Positions 1-9,299 of a stretch of DNA of 64,000 bases are shown here, one piece after another (position 1 is the first letter of the stretch; each line of letters starts with the position of its first letter). Under the pieces are notes generated by a model. That model was not told the origin of the DNA and did not search any database. It worked only from the letters and a program-made list of their open reading frames with translations. The DNA is taken from the NCBI GenBank assembly GCA_030065855.1, contig JASJCT010000012.1:26491-90490 (forward strand). The letters run 5' to 3'. The stretch is from Myxococcota bacterium (GTDB lineage: Bacteria; Myxococcota_A; Polyangia; JAAYKL01). A program made the translations under genes and the position numbers.

Positions 1-1
1 G

Positions 2-391
2 ATTTATGGGGCATTTAAAGCAGGCGTTGATGATTACCTGATCAATGGAAAAAAACTCGACATTGGTAAAGAGGCAAGTGGATTGATCGAGAGGGCTGCT
101 CGGCATTGCGAAGAGGGAGAGTGGCAAAATCAAGTCGTTAGCGAGTTGGGCTTGTTTAGAACCGCCGGACTAACACCAGGACAAATCGAGATGCTAGTGG
201 CGTTTTCAAAGGCGTTTGACCTGCAAGCTGATCTTGCCAAGAAGATGGGAAAAACTGAAAATCAAGTACGAAAGACCTTTTCGAGAATTTATAAGAAGCT
301 TGGACCGCTGCTGGGTATTCAGAATTCGACACAACTGGCCGGCTTACTCACGGTGTGTATTGCCGGTGCAAAGGGCCCTATTGTAAACTGA
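2..391 (+). CDS. Response regulator, C-terminal part (5' end outside window)
   Basis: The frame is open from base 2, so the gene begins before the window. The first residues read as the end of a receiver domain (FKAGVDDYL, the usual alpha4-beta5 segment), followed by a linker and a helix-turn-helix from about residue 55 on (LTPGQIEML, then ENQVRKTFSRIYKKLG) that resembles the LuxR/NarL or sigma region 4 fold. It is probably a two-component transcription regulator. It ends at a TGA overlapping by 14 bp the 3' end of the convergent NarL-type sensor kinase, which makes that kinase a plausible partner by position only. The phospho-acceptor Asp lies outside the window, so activity cannot be judged. 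An internal TTG at 83 is unlikely to be the start because it would cut the receiver. Confidence 0.75.
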   Translation: MYGAFKAGVDDYLINGKKLDIGKEASGLIERAARHCEEGEWQNQVVSELGLFRTAGLTPGQIEMLVAFSKAFDLQADLAKKMGKTENQVRKTFSRIYKKLGPLLGIQNSTQLAGLLTVCIAGAKGPIVN

Positions 392-2534
392 GGTCTCCCA
401 CAGGAATACGCAGTGCCACAGTAGTACCTCCGCCTGAGACGCCGGTGATCGCAACGGTACCGCCAAAGGGACGGGCCCGTTCAGCCATGCCCAGGAGGCC
501 AATGGCGTCGTGGTGGGTCTTCTGGGCCTCGGTAATGCCGATGCCGTTGTCTTGGACCGTAGCGCAAATAGCACCCTCTCGTTCTTCTAAATCGATGATG
601 ACCTTTGTGGCCTTGGCGTGGCGAGCCACGTTGGTCAGGGATTCTTGGATGATGCGGTAGATAGCCGTGGCCAGGGAGCGGTCGAGGTCTGGTCTTTTGA
701 CGTGGCCGTTGAATGCTACGTGGACATCAGTCCGTTTAGCGAATTCAGATACCATCCACTCGATGGTTGGCACCAGGCCGATACCGTCCAGCATGGAGGG
801 ACGCAGTTCCTTGGTGATGCGCTGAACTGTCCCGATGGATTTGGTCGCGACCTCAGCAATGGTTCTGGCTCGTTGTTCTGTGCCAGGACCTACGGTCGCG
901 TCGGACGTCAGATTTCTCTCGAGAATGGCCGCATCGATTTTGATACTGGTGAGGAGCTGTCCAAGCTCGTCGTGGAGCTCCCGTGCAATGCGGGCGCTCT
1001 CCTCTTCTTTCACCTCGGCCAGGCGTTCGCCCAGTCGTTGGAGTTGCTCTTGAGACGCGGCCAGGGCCTGGCGTTGCAGGTCCACCTTTTCGAACAGGAG
1101 TGCATTGGAGAGTCCCACCATGGCTGAGACCCGCAGGTCCTCCAGGAATTCTAGATCTCCCCGGGAATAGGGTTGCAGGTTTCTCTTTTCCTCGAGGTGG
1201 ATCATGCCGATAAGGGATTTTCCCCTAAGGAGAACGAGGCACACGTGGATGTTATGCTGTTTAAAGTAAGCCTTGACCGCTTCTCTTGCCCCTTCGAACA
1301 TCTCATCCGACGCGATCTGACTCAGTTCCACAGCGGCTCCGATGTCAACCAGCTGTTTAATCGCCGGATCTTCCTGCCTCATGGAGACAGATCCCACTTT
1401 CATTTTGCCTCGGTAGTGCTCGAACTTCCGCCACGTGACCGATGGCCCAGATGCTTGCTCCTCTGCATCATCGCCGGTTTCGCGCTTGAGCAGAATTGCG
1501 ATCCGCTCTGGATACAGGGCATCGGCAATGGCGTCGAGCAACTGGGTCGCCACATCTCGGGTAGCCTGAAGGTTGCACATATCCTCCCCGAGCTTCTTAA
1601 GCACTTTTTGCCGATCGTATGCCCGTCGTTGAAACAAATGATCAATAGGAGGCTTGACCAGCCGCATGTAGGCATACCCCGCCCAGAACACCAGTATCAC
1701 CAGAAACAGATGATCGCCTCGGGAGACTTTCCCTGCTAGGGACAGCACTCCCCAAGCCAGCCCATAGATCGGCGTCATAGCAATCAGAAGCAACGCAATC
1801 CAAGCCGCGGTCTTATGGACAACAGTACGAATATCCCAAAGCCGATGCCGAATGATGGCGTAGGTCACCATAATAGGAAATACCGGCGACAACAGTGCAG
1901 GAATAATGGCAATTGCGCTCTGGGTATTGAGCATCGCAGGGAGTAGCATACTGTTGGTTCCTAGTAAGCCAAAAATGAATGCGACCAATAAGTATTGGAT
2001 TTGAACCCGATTATGTCCTGTTCTCTGCTTCAGACTTCTGATTAGATAAAATATCATCATGCACCAAGATCCGACTAAAAAAAGAACGTTTAGCGACATC
2101 AGGGGGCCAGCCACTGGTGCATACTTTGCGAATTCACTTGCTTCAATATCCGCTAGTATTAAGGAGCTCTTCCAGTGAAGAACACAGAGCACCATTGCCC
2201 AAACCGTGAACCCACGTGTGATGCTTCGTTTTTCGGGTATATCAATGAAGTTAATGACGAAAAGCAATAGGAAAAGAACGCCTAATACACCAGTTGTCAA
2301 AGCAACTTTAATCGTTATAAGTCCAATAAATCTCGTTGGTGCAAATACTGAAATGGATACATTTAGAGAAAACAATCCGGCGATAACACAAAAGAGACGC
2401 CAGATTCGCAGGTATTTTTTCGAAGGACCTTTAAAAAAAACGACCGCGCCGATTAAACAAAACACTATCCCAAAGAGGCCCGTAGCACTGAAGAAGAGTA
2501 TTCTGGGCAAAGAGATTATATCGCTGTTAAACAA
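378..2534 (-). CDS. NarL-type (HisKA_3) membrane sensor histidine kinase with GAF domain
   Basis: A 718-residue membrane kinase. About eight hydrophobic segments fill residues 10-290, including the RHRLWDIR stretch typical of kinases with a multi-TM sensor. A GAF-like domain follows at about 320-480, then a coiled segment and a HisKA_3 motif (ARELHDELGQ, His521). An HATPase domain comes last, with N-box (QESLTNVARHA), DNGIG and GLLGM motifs. By family, it autophosphorylates and passes phosphate to a LuxR-type regulator. The start is TTG at 2534, with a weak AGGT about 8 bases upstream. No periplasmic sensor domain is evident, so the signal may be sensed in the membrane or by GAF. The 3' end overlaps the convergent response regulator by 14 bp. 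All catalytic boxes look intact. Confidence 0.85.
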   Translation of the reverse strand: MFNSDIISLPRILFFSATGLFGIVFCLIGAVVFFKGPSKKYLRIWRLFCVIAGLFSLNVSISVFAPTRFIGLITIKVALTTGVLGVLFLLLFVINFIDIPEKRSITRGFTVWAMVLCVLHWKSSLILADIEASEFAKYAPVAGPLMSLNVLFLVGSWCMMIFYLIRSLKQRTGHNRVQIQYLLVAFIFGLLGTNSMLLPAMLNTQSAIAIIPALLSPVFPIMVTYAIIRHRLWDIRTVVHKTAAWIALLLIAMTPIYGLAWGVLSLAGKVSRGDHLFLVILVFWAGYAYMRLVKPPIDHLFQRRAYDRQKVLKKLGEDMCNLQATRDVATQLLDAIADALYPERIAILLKRETGDDAEEQASGPSVTWRKFEHYRGKMKVGSVSMRQEDPAIKQLVDIGAAVELSQIASDEMFEGAREAVKAYFKQHNIHVCLVLLRGKSLIGMIHLEEKRNLQPYSRGDLEFLEDLRVSAMVGLSNALLFEKVDLQRQALAASQEQLQRLGERLAEVKEEESARIARELHDELGQLLTSIKIDAAILERNLTSDATVGPGTEQRARTIAEVATKSIGTVQRITKELRPSMLDGIGLVPTIEWMVSEFAKRTDVHVAFNGHVKRPDLDRSLATAIYRIIQESLTNVARHAKATKVIIDLEEREGAICATVQDNGIGITEAQKTHHDAIGLLGMAERARPFGGTVAITGVSGGGTTVALRIPVGDLSLQ

Positions 2535-2562
2535 TGATTGACCTGGGGTTGAAATTTGGTTG

Positions 2563-3555
2563 CTACACCAGCGCGTCTTTCATCCATCCCATGCGCTTTA
2601 TCGTTATCGCGTCCGGGTTTGATACGCCTAAACCGAATTTGCTATCCGCGACTTCGATGTGTTTGGGTGACACGGCGAGGGGTTCGTCTTTTCCAAAGAA
2701 GGCTTTGCGCTTGGCCTTGAGGATTCTCACACCAGTTGCGTCCACTGCCACCGGGTCTGTGCCTACGATCAGGCCGCGGTAGGGCCAGGTGTAGTCGGCT
2801 TGGAAATGGTGGGGGCCCTTGCCGTGAAACAGGGGCGTAAGCATCACCAGGATATTGAGTCGAGTCTTTCCCTTTACTGCCGGCAAATGCCACAACCCAC
2901 CTAGGTCAGCGCAGGCATCGGGATGCCAGCTGGGTAGGTCGTCAGCAAACATAATGTAGTTTTTGATCAAGCTGCCCACGCCACTCCAATGGTGGGTCCG
3001 GAGCGGACGTACGTTGATGAGCGCTGTGGCCTTTTTGAATACCGGATCCCCTTTCACACCCCGGTCGGAAATCGAAATGCTGTCCTCGGCAATACCCACC
3101 TTGAGCGCGCGGTCTTTTATCGCCTGCTCCAATCCACCTGGCGTGGCTAAAAATCGCCATTCATTGGACTTGATGCCCAGTACGTCATTGGAACGCAGCA
3201 GGTCGTTCCACGCGTCGTCTGGCTCTTTTGACAGGAGCTCACCCACTGCCGTGTCCAACATCCACGCCAGTACATCGGCCTTTGGTTCATTGCCCGGGCC
3301 CAGGACATGTTCGTCTCGAACCAAAACCACCATAGCCTTTTTTGCCGGTGGTTTTTTTTGTGCTTGGGATTTCTCTTTTGGGGCCTTGGCAATCGGCTTG
3401 TCTTTTAAAGCTTGCTTTGGCGTTGGCTTGGCGCGATTGCACCCGGTGGCAAGCACAGCGCCTGGCACCAGGGCCGCACCTGCAGCCGCGCTGATAAACG
3501 CCCGGCGCGATAGGTTCTTTTCCCGATTGTCAGGGTCATTCTTTTTGTCTGTCAT
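2563..3555 (-). CDS. DUF362-domain lipoprotein with Tat signal
   Basis: 330 residues. The N-terminus carries a twin-arginine signal (SRRAFISAAAG, about residues 17-27) followed by a lipobox-like LATGC, so the product should be exported folded and lipid-anchored. A Lys/Pro/Ala-rich tether (about 40-70) precedes a DUF362 domain (VGIAEDSI, LINVRPLRTHHWSG, IVGTDPVAVDATGVRIL). DUF362 proteins are often annotated as iron-sulfur related, but no ferredoxin-type Cys cluster is visible here and the function is unknown. The ATG has a good CAGGAG 7 bases upstream. It is the last gene of a three-gene unit behind a PflX-like radical SAM protein and a DUF6599 protein. Tat export suggests a cofactor or metal bound before export. 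Confidence 0.8.
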   Translation of the reverse strand: MTDKKNDPDNREKNLSRRAFISAAAGAALVPGAVLATGCNRAKPTPKQALKDKPIAKAPKEKSQAQKKPPAKKAMVVLVRDEHVLGPGNEPKADVLAWMLDTAVGELLSKEPDDAWNDLLRSNDVLGIKSNEWRFLATPGGLEQAIKDRALKVGIAEDSISISDRGVKGDPVFKKATALINVRPLRTHHWSGVGSLIKNYIMFADDLPSWHPDACADLGGLWHLPAVKGKTRLNILVMLTPLFHGKGPHHFQADYTWPYRGLIVGTDPVAVDATGVRILKAKRKAFFGKDEPLAVSPKHIEVADSKFGLGVSNPDAITIKRMGWMKDALV

Positions 3556-3615
3556 TTCAATGCTCCTGTTTTTTTGAACATCATATGGCCATTATGACGT
3601 GTCCCCAGTCATCCT

Positions 3616-4476
3616 CTAAGCGGTTCCGAGCAGGTGGCGGACCATTGCTTGGTCAGATGCTTCTAACACTGCAAACAGGTGGCTTTTCTCAATCCTTACG
3701 CCTGCCCACTTGCCGCTGCCCCTATCAAATGCATCTCCTGTCTCAGCGCGTTGAAACAGGGTTTCGAACAGGTCTTTTCTGGCCACTTTGGCATCATCGT
3801 ATGCTGGATATGCAATGGCAAGGAAAACAGCAGAGCTCTCTTTTTTTTGAGCTTGCAAGTGCAATCGATACACCCCCAGGAGCCCGTCCGTGTTGGCAGA
3901 GAGGTGCAGTGGATTGCCCGCTCCCACTGCATACCGCCTATCCAATGTCTCTGCGTCGTGGAAGAAGTAGAGGTGCGCTTTTTGCAGGCCTTTCTTTGGC
4001 ATTTGATCGACCAGGGGTGGCATCGGCCCATCTTTGCCAATGGCCTTTGAGATCTGCCGGCCGATCGCCAGGGTCGCTGCCTTGGTCTCCTTGGTGTTTG
4101 CAAGCGCCACGATTGATACGAAAAACCGGTCCCGCCAAAAATAGAGCGACCCGCCTTGAAATTCAGATGCTTGACCAATGCCAGGGTCTACTTCTTCCCG
4201 TATATCGTGGTGGTAGGCACCAAAGGCATCTTCAGACGACCCCATATCGAAGAGGTCTACAAAGATGTCAGGTGCGCCTTCTTTTTGGTACACCCGGCTC
4301 AGTACTTTTTTTACGTTGAGAGAGCGATAGACTTCTGCCCCACCGTCGATGAGATCGAACAGGGTGTCTTTGTCGAATTCCCGGTCCGGGTCCAGGGCGC
4401 GCCATCCATGTACAGATCCCGGTAGCATCCCTTTCCAATCATCTTTGTTGCTTGAATTTGTCTTAGGTGCTTTCAT
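3616..4476 (-). CDS. DUF6599 family protein
   Basis: About 286 residues, with no signal peptide or membrane segment. The diagnostic stretches are GWRALDPDREFDKDTLFDLI, then IDGGAEVYRSLNV and a long FDMGSSEDAFGAYHHD region, which match the DUF6599 family as I know it. Biochemical function is unknown. The start is taken at ATG 4476, because AAGGAG lies 5 bases upstream; the in-frame GTG just before it at 4479 is too close to that site. It sits between the radical SAM gene (27 bp upstream) and the DUF362 lipoprotein (60 bp downstream), all on the minus strand. The arrangement suggests co-transcription and a shared pathway. No catalytic residues can be named. Confidence 0.7.
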   Translation of the reverse strand: MKAPKTNSSNKDDWKGMLPGSVHGWRALDPDREFDKDTLFDLIDGGAEVYRSLNVKKVLSRVYQKEGAPDIFVDLFDMGSSEDAFGAYHHDIREEVDPGIGQASEFQGGSLYFWRDRFFVSIVALANTKETKAATLAIGRQISKAIGKDGPMPPLVDQMPKKGLQKAHLYFFHDAETLDRRYAVGAGNPLHLSANTDGLLGVYRLHLQAQKKESSAVFLAIAYPAYDDAKVARKDLFETLFQRAETGDAFDRGSGKWAGVRIEKSHLFAVLEASDQAMVRHLLGTA

Positions 4477-4503
4477 CACAGCTCCTTAAAAAATCAGTAT
4501 GCA

Positions 4504-5391
4504 TCACCCCTTATCCACTCTTAGCCCTGCTGTGATAGCTTGGCCCTGCGCTTCTGTCCAAAGCAGGGGATCAGGACGGCATCCAATGCGGTGATCTCCC
4601 CGAGCGAGATGGCACGGACGGTATTGGTTCATTACATTGATGTACGTGTGCGGGCTCACTTCTTTTGAGAGAAACGCAATGGCCTTTTGGCTACCCCCGA
4701 GTCCTTCGGGCATGACGAGATGCCTTACGAGAAGCCCCTTTATGGCCAACCCGTTTTCGTCCATTTCGAGATCGCCGACCTGGCGATGCATCTCCAATAT
4801 GGCGGCTTGCGCTATCTCTGGGTAATCCGGCGCCGAGCAGAACGCGGCTGCCGGTGACTCATCCATGAACTTCAGATCTGGCATGTAGATGTCGACCACA
4901 CCGTCGAGAAGTTTGAGGGCATCGGTTGATTCGTATCCACCTGAGTTCCATACCAATGGCATCCTCAGGCCATTTTCCACTGCAAGAACGAGCGCCTCGA
5001 GGATCTGGGCCAGCACATGGGTGGGGGTGACGATATTGAGATTGTGGCAGCCAAGATCCTGTATTGAGAGAAATGCTTGTGCAAGCTTCCTGGCAGTCAC
5101 CTCGCGTCCTGCAGCGCTGTGGCTGATATCCGCGTTTTGGCAAAACGAGCAGTTCAAATTGCATCCCACCATAAAAACCGTGCCTGAACCGCGCGTTCCG
5201 ACCAGAGGAGATTCCTCGCCAAAGTGGGGGGAGACCGACGCGACACGGGCATACCTGCCAATACGGCACACACCTACTTCATCGCGCAGGCGGTTCACAC
5301 CACACGCTCTGGGGCAGAGGTCACACGACGCCAGGCGCGCAAGCGCCGCCTCTTTTCGCAACTCAAGCCCCCCTGATTCAGCGGTATGCAT
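4504..5391 (-). CDS. Radical SAM protein, PflX-like (COG1313)
   Basis: The core is a radical SAM cluster motif, CNLNCSFC (C-x3-C-x2-C), which binds the 4Fe-4S cluster that cleaves S-adenosylmethionine. Ahead of it is the CDLCPRACGVNRL segment plus a later GVCRIG, the extra Cys set characteristic of PflX-like proteins rather than of true pyruvate-formate-lyase activases. The middle (HNLNIVTPTHVL, WNSGGY, DIYMPDLKF) fits the family barrel, and the C-terminus has LVMPEG. The substrate of this family is unknown. It is first in a minus-strand unit with DUF6599 and DUF362 genes. ATG 5391 is preferred; a GTG at 5412 is possible, and neither has a clear ribosome site. The promoter must lie in the short gap shared with the divergent lipoprotein gene. 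Confidence 0.85.
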   Translation of the reverse strand: MHTAESGGLELRKEAALARLASCDLCPRACGVNRLRDEVGVCRIGRYARVASVSPHFGEESPLVGTRGSGTVFMVGCNLNCSFCQNADISHSAAGREVTARKLAQAFLSIQDLGCHNLNIVTPTHVLAQILEALVLAVENGLRMPLVWNSGGYESTDALKLLDGVVDIYMPDLKFMDESPAAAFCSAPDYPEIAQAAILEMHRQVGDLEMDENGLAIKGLLVRHLVMPEGLGGSQKAIAFLSKEVSPHTYINVMNQYRPCHLARGDHRIGCRPDPLLWTEAQGQAITAGLRVDKG

Positions 5392-5446
5392 ATAGCGGAA
5401 AGTATTGTACACAAGCTTATTAACCGATATCTAAGGGAAAATGACA

Positions 5447-6991
5447 ATGAGAATTCAAATCAACGCTTTAGCGGTGGTGTTGCTCACCGGGGTGCTGGTT
5501 TTTGGCTGTAGCGACGACACACCAGACGGCCCGTGTGGCAATGGTATCCGGGAGCTGGATGAGCGGTGTGACGACGGAAATACTGACGACGGGGACGGCT
5601 GTTCAGCCGAGTGTCTGTTTGAACACAATATCAGGCATGAACAGCTCTGTACCTGGCTTTCGAACAATTGGGTGGGGGTGTTCATTCTCTATGCCGGTCC
5701 GGATGCGTTTTACCAGCGCTGCATGAGCATCTCTTCTGGAACGGAAATGGTGCTCATTCAAGAGGTGCGACGCATTGTGCCGGACGGTCATTTCGACATT
5801 TTTCTCGGACCCGACCACCCGGACAACACTGAAGAAGCCACCTGGGAGCACGCGCGGATTGTCCGGCTCGTGGTCACAGACAGTAACGACGGCGTAACCA
5901 TTGTCAAAACCACGGACGCCCTCGCTGCCCTGGGACTCACCAAGGGGACCGTGATCACGGCAATCAACGGCACAGCAGTGGATGTTTGGGTCGCGCAACT
6001 CATGGAGCGGTTCCCCCAATCGTCTGAGCAGGAATCCAGGGAAGAGGCGCTCAAAACCCTGTTTGCCACCCAGTGGAAATTTTGGGTCTATCGGCAGCGC
6101 ATCGATATCCCCCTGTTCGACGGAGAGAGCGTCGATATTGGGATTCTCAATACAGAGACCGGCGCAACAGCCACGGTGACCGCCCCGTTCGAACGGTTTG
6201 GAGATTGGGACCTCCCTGGTGAGGGCGAATGGGATTTTACAATGGGATTTCAAGGGCATTTCGGCACCATTCAAGACTACTATGTCGATGTGGATGAGGC
6301 GTGCGTGTCTGAATTTGAATACGCGGTCTTAAAGGCCATAGACGGCGAGAATTGGGTGATTTACTATCTGCCCGGTTTTTACGACTACAATTATCAAGAG
6401 ATCCCCCTGAAAGATAAACTGACCTGTTTTCAGCAACTTGCCCACCGAGCAGATCGGTTTGTGCTGGATTTGAGGGACACCTTTGGCGGCGGTGAGTTTA
6501 TTCCGGTGATGTTTTACAACCTGCAGGTCGACACCAGGATTGTCGCAAAGAACAAGTTTTGGCAAGACGGCACCTTAACCGAAACAGGGGAGGGCGACTT
6601 AGGACCAGAGTTCGTTTTGGAACCCGAGCAACACGAGGGTTTTACACCTATCTCACGGGATGTCCCGATCTACATCTGGCCCAATTCAGTGTGTGGGAGC
6701 GGGTGCGACCTATTCAATATCGGTGTGAAAACAAGAGTTAAACCAGAAGACGACAACATCGTCATCATCGGCAAGAAAACCGCGGGTCGCATCATGGGTG
6801 TGGAGCCGAGAGATTTCAATGACTACGTCATTTCAGCACCCACCTGGGGACTGTTCCAAGAGAACGGCGACCCCTGGGAAGGCATCTACGCAGAACCCGA
6901 CGTGCCCTTTGACGTGGATGCAGTGGATTACCAAAGCGCCGACCAGGTGCTGGCCAAGTTCATAGCGTTTATTAAATCCGAAAACCTGTAG
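5447..6991 (+). CDS. S41-family peptidase-like lipoprotein with Myxococcus Cys-rich repeat
   Basis: A 514-residue exported protein. The signal peptide ends in a lipobox (LVFGC, Cys21). One Myxococcus-type Cys-rich repeat follows ([20 protein letters not shown], then a further CSAEC). The middle has a PDZ-like segment ([17 protein letters not shown]), and the C-terminal half has the S41/Tsp-peptidase layout ([13 protein letters not shown], then [11 protein letters not shown] in the place of the usual catalytic Ser-containing strand, then [10 protein letters not shown]). Whether it is an active protease is uncertain, since the Ser-Lys pair is not clear-cut. ATG 5447 is chosen over ATG 5441 because AGGG lies 9 bases upstream of it, against only 3 for the other. 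It is divergent from the radical SAM unit. Probably an envelope or surface protease. Confidence 0.75.
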   Translation: MRIQINALAVVLLTGVLVFGCSDDTPDGPCGNGIRELDERCDDGNTDDGDGCSAECLFEHNIRHEQLCTWLSNNWVGVFILYAGPDAFYQRCMSISSGTEMVLIQEVRRIVPDGHFDIFLGPDHPDNTEEATWEHARIVRLVVTDSNDGVTIVKTTDALAALGLTKGTVITAINGTAVDVWVAQLMERFPQSSEQESREEALKTLFATQWKFWVYRQRIDIPLFDGESVDIGILNTETGATATVTAPFERFGDWDLPGEGEWDFTMGFQGHFGTIQDYYVDVDEACVSEFEYAVLKAIDGENWVIYYLPGFYDYNYQEIPLKDKLTCFQQLAHRADRFVLDLRDTFGGGEFIPVMFYNLQVDTRIVAKNKFWQDGTLTETGEGDLGPEFVLEPEQHEGFTPISRDVPIYIWPNSVCGSGCDLFNIGVKTRVKPEDDNIVIIGKKTAGRIMGVEPRDFNDYVISAPTWGLFQENGDPWEGIYAEPDVPFDVDAVDYQSADQVLAKFIAFIKSENL

Positions 6992-7033
6992 TTCAAATAT
7001 ACAGGTCGCACAGACGTGCTATAGATTAGCAGG

Positions 7034-7054
7034 CTGCGATTTTGGCTGCGAATA
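7034..7054. other. Perfect 8-bp hairpin downstream of the S41-like gene
   Basis: GGCTGCGA (7034-7041) and TCGCAGCC (7047-7054) pair perfectly around a 5-base loop. GCTGCGAT also occurs just upstream as a direct repeat. There is no T-tract directly after it, so an intrinsic terminator is not proven. An mRNA-end stabiliser for the lipoprotein transcript is as likely. Confidence 0.4.
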
Positions 7055-7191
7055 CATCGCAGCCCTATATTAGAGATTTTCGACTAGAAATATACTTTTA
7101 CAAAGAATATTTGAAGGTCAGTGGTTTGTGTGTCACACCTATAGGAACATAGTAGTTTACGAACAAAAGTAGATAGTTAGAGGATATTGCA

Positions 7192-9285
7192 GTGTTGCCG
7201 GAGCAGATACGCATTTTGCTGGTCGACGATGGCGTGGAAACTGCCGGTCACCTCGCGCAACTGGCGGCCCAGGATAAGATCTTCCCTGAGCCTGAGCTCA
7301 GCCATGTAAAAGACGCGCAAGCCGCAGTAAAGGCTGCCCTCGCAGGTCCTTTTGATGTGGCGCTTTTCGCAATTCCGGAAAATGAAGATACCCCAGCGAG
7401 CTACTTTACCCAATTTAAAGAGCGCGTAGGTGATCTTCCGATAATCCCCCTCTTAAAAAACCAGAACGCTTCGGTTTTTAAAACATTGATGGACGCTGGC
7501 GCTGAGGATTGCCTATCTTTTGATCAGATCACCCCCCCCCTTTTGGCGCGATCCCTCTGCTTTACTGTGGCGCAGAAACAGCACCGGGATAAAGTGAACG
7601 CATTGACCGACAAGGTTCAAGAAACCAATATCGCCCTCGATCGCGCGGTATCAAGGGTAAACCAGCTGCAAAAAATCGATAACGCCGCCCGAATCGCAAG
7701 GGATGAATTTTTTACAAAACTATGCCAAGAAGTATGCACCCCCTTAAACGGCATCATTCCAATGGCCAGTATGTTGCTCGAGACCGAGCTCAACTTTGAG
7801 CAAAGAGACCTGGTTCAGACCATCTCCAGCAGTGCCGATGCCCTCATGCTCATCATCAGCGATATGCTGGACATGTCAAAATTGAATGAGGATGATTGCG
7901 ATTTAGCCGTGGTGGATTTTGACCTCAGAACCACCCTGGAAGAGATCAATAACCTGCTGTCGTTAAAGTCCCGGGACAAGGGATTGAACTACGCTTGCCT
8001 TATCGAAAGTGAGGTGCCCTCCTTTGTTCGCGGAGATCCGACGCGGTTTCGTCAAATTTTAACCCACCTGGTCGGTGTCGCAGTTGATTCAACCAACCGT
8101 GGGGAAGTGGTGCTCAATATCTCCCTAGAGGATGAAGATGACGAACGGGCGTACATCCGGTTTGCAGTAAATGATACTGCCGAGGGGGTCTCTCAACAAA
8201 CACTCGACCAATTATTTAAAGAAAACTCAGAGGTCGAACCGCCCGTATTGAGCGATGTAGATGACCAAACCGCGGGCCTGCTCATTGCCAAGCGACTCGT
8301 AGAGGCAATGGGGGGGCAGATAGGCGGGCTCAGCGAGCCAGGTAGCGGTAACACATTTTGGTTTACAGTAATATTGGAGAAGCAACTCATCGAAGATGTG
8401 GCGGCCGGCGATATTGCACTGACCCTGCAAAACGAACGCGTGCTTGTTGTGGATCACAGCGCAACGGTGCGCCAAACCTGTGAGATGATGCTACAGGCGT
8501 GGAATTGCCGCTTTGAAGGTGCGATAGACGCCACAAGCGCGCTCGCAATACTCCAACAGGCTGTCGAAAACAGCGATCCCTTTTCACTCGCGCTTATAGA
8601 TATGCAACTGCCCCGCGTGGGCGGAAAAGAACTCGGTCGAATCATCACCCGCGAGGGCAAGTACCGGGAAACAGATCTCATATTGATGACCACGCCGATC
8701 CACCGCTGTAATGCAGTCGAACTTAAAAATTTCGGCTTTTGTAAGAACATCACCAAGCCTATTCGACGCAAACAGCTCTTCGACACCCTCGTGATGGTAC
8801 TCAACCGGGAGTCCCGGGCATTGCTGCCCGAACCCGGTGGTACCCCATCTGTAGCCACAGCCTATTTCATGCACGAAGTGAACAAGCTGAAGCTTCGGAT
8901 ATTGATAGCAGAGCACACCCCTGAAGGGACTGGGCCAGATCAACAGACAACCGGAAAGATGATGGGGAAGCTCGGATACAAGATAGATGTGGTCGACAAC
9001 GGCCTCAAAGCCATCCGAGCTCTGATTGCTGCAGATTACGACTTGGTGCTGATGGATGTGGCAATGCCTGAAATGGACGGTGTCCAAGCTGCCCAGATCA
9101 TACGGGATCCCAACTCCGAAGTACGAAACCACGATCTACCCGTCATCGCTATCATGGATCCCGCCCTGAAACAGGATGAAAAACAATACCTAGATGCAGG
9201 CATCAGCGACTGCATCACGAAACCCACAGATCCGGACCAACTGGTTGCCGCCATCGATAAATGGGGCATGGATGCGATGCCGTAG
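7192..9285 (+). CDS. Degenerate hybrid histidine kinase (pseudokinase) with three receiver-like domains
   Basis: 697 residues, soluble. Order: receiver-like domain (1-120), coiled linker, HisKA-like (about 170-232), HATPase-like (about 240-395), receiver 2 (about 412-545) and receiver 3 (about 572-695). The HisKA box reads LCQEVCTPLNGI, with Gln179 where the phospho-acceptor His belongs. The N-box has Val296 instead of Asn (GVAVDST), and the DxGxG box reads DTAEG. The first receiver has Ala60 at the Asp position. Receivers 2 (LIDMQLP, KNITKP) and 3 (LVLMDVAMPEMDG, ITKP) keep their Asp and Lys. It therefore probably does not autophosphorylate, and may be a scaffold or phosphate sink. GTG start with AGAGGA about 9 bases upstream. 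Single-gene unit, long spacing on both sides. Confidence 0.8.
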   Translation: MLPEQIRILLVDDGVETAGHLAQLAAQDKIFPEPELSHVKDAQAAVKAALAGPFDVALFAIPENEDTPASYFTQFKERVGDLPIIPLLKNQNASVFKTLMDAGAEDCLSFDQITPPLLARSLCFTVAQKQHRDKVNALTDKVQETNIALDRAVSRVNQLQKIDNAARIARDEFFTKLCQEVCTPLNGIIPMASMLLETELNFEQRDLVQTISSSADALMLIISDMLDMSKLNEDDCDLAVVDFDLRTTLEEINNLLSLKSRDKGLNYACLIESEVPSFVRGDPTRFRQILTHLVGVAVDSTNRGEVVLNISLEDEDDERAYIRFAVNDTAEGVSQQTLDQLFKENSEVEPPVLSDVDDQTAGLLIAKRLVEAMGGQIGGLSEPGSGNTFWFTVILEKQLIEDVAAGDIALTLQNERVLVVDHSATVRQTCEMMLQAWNCRFEGAIDATSALAILQQAVENSDPFSLALIDMQLPRVGGKELGRIITREGKYRETDLILMTTPIHRCNAVELKNFGFCKNITKPIRRKQLFDTLVMVLNRESRALLPEPGGTPSVATAYFMHEVNKLKLRILIAEHTPEGTGPDQQTTGKMMGKLGYKIDVVDNGLKAIRALIAADYDLVLMDVAMPEMDGVQAAQIIRDPNSEVRNHDLPVIAIMDPALKQDEKQYLDAGISDCITKPTDPDQLVAAIDKWGMDAMP

Positions 9286-9299
9286 CAGCGCGTTGGTGA

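Noticed and set aside
2963..3577. Long plus-strand open frame of 204 codons
   Set aside because: It lies antisense to the DUF362 gene, has no recognisable motif and no ribosome site. The minus-strand frame has clear Tat and DUF362 features.
3585..4319. Plus-strand open frame of 244 codons
   Set aside because: Antisense to the DUF6599 gene; composition is low in expected protein features and no start signal is seen.
4504..5391. Pyruvate-formate-lyase activating enzyme
   Set aside because: The extra N-terminal Cys set and the absence of a formate lyase gene fit the PflX-like family of unknown function.
7034..7054. Hairpin as an intrinsic terminator
   Set aside because: The stem is perfect but is followed by CTATATTAG rather than a T-run, so it is listed only as a hairpin.
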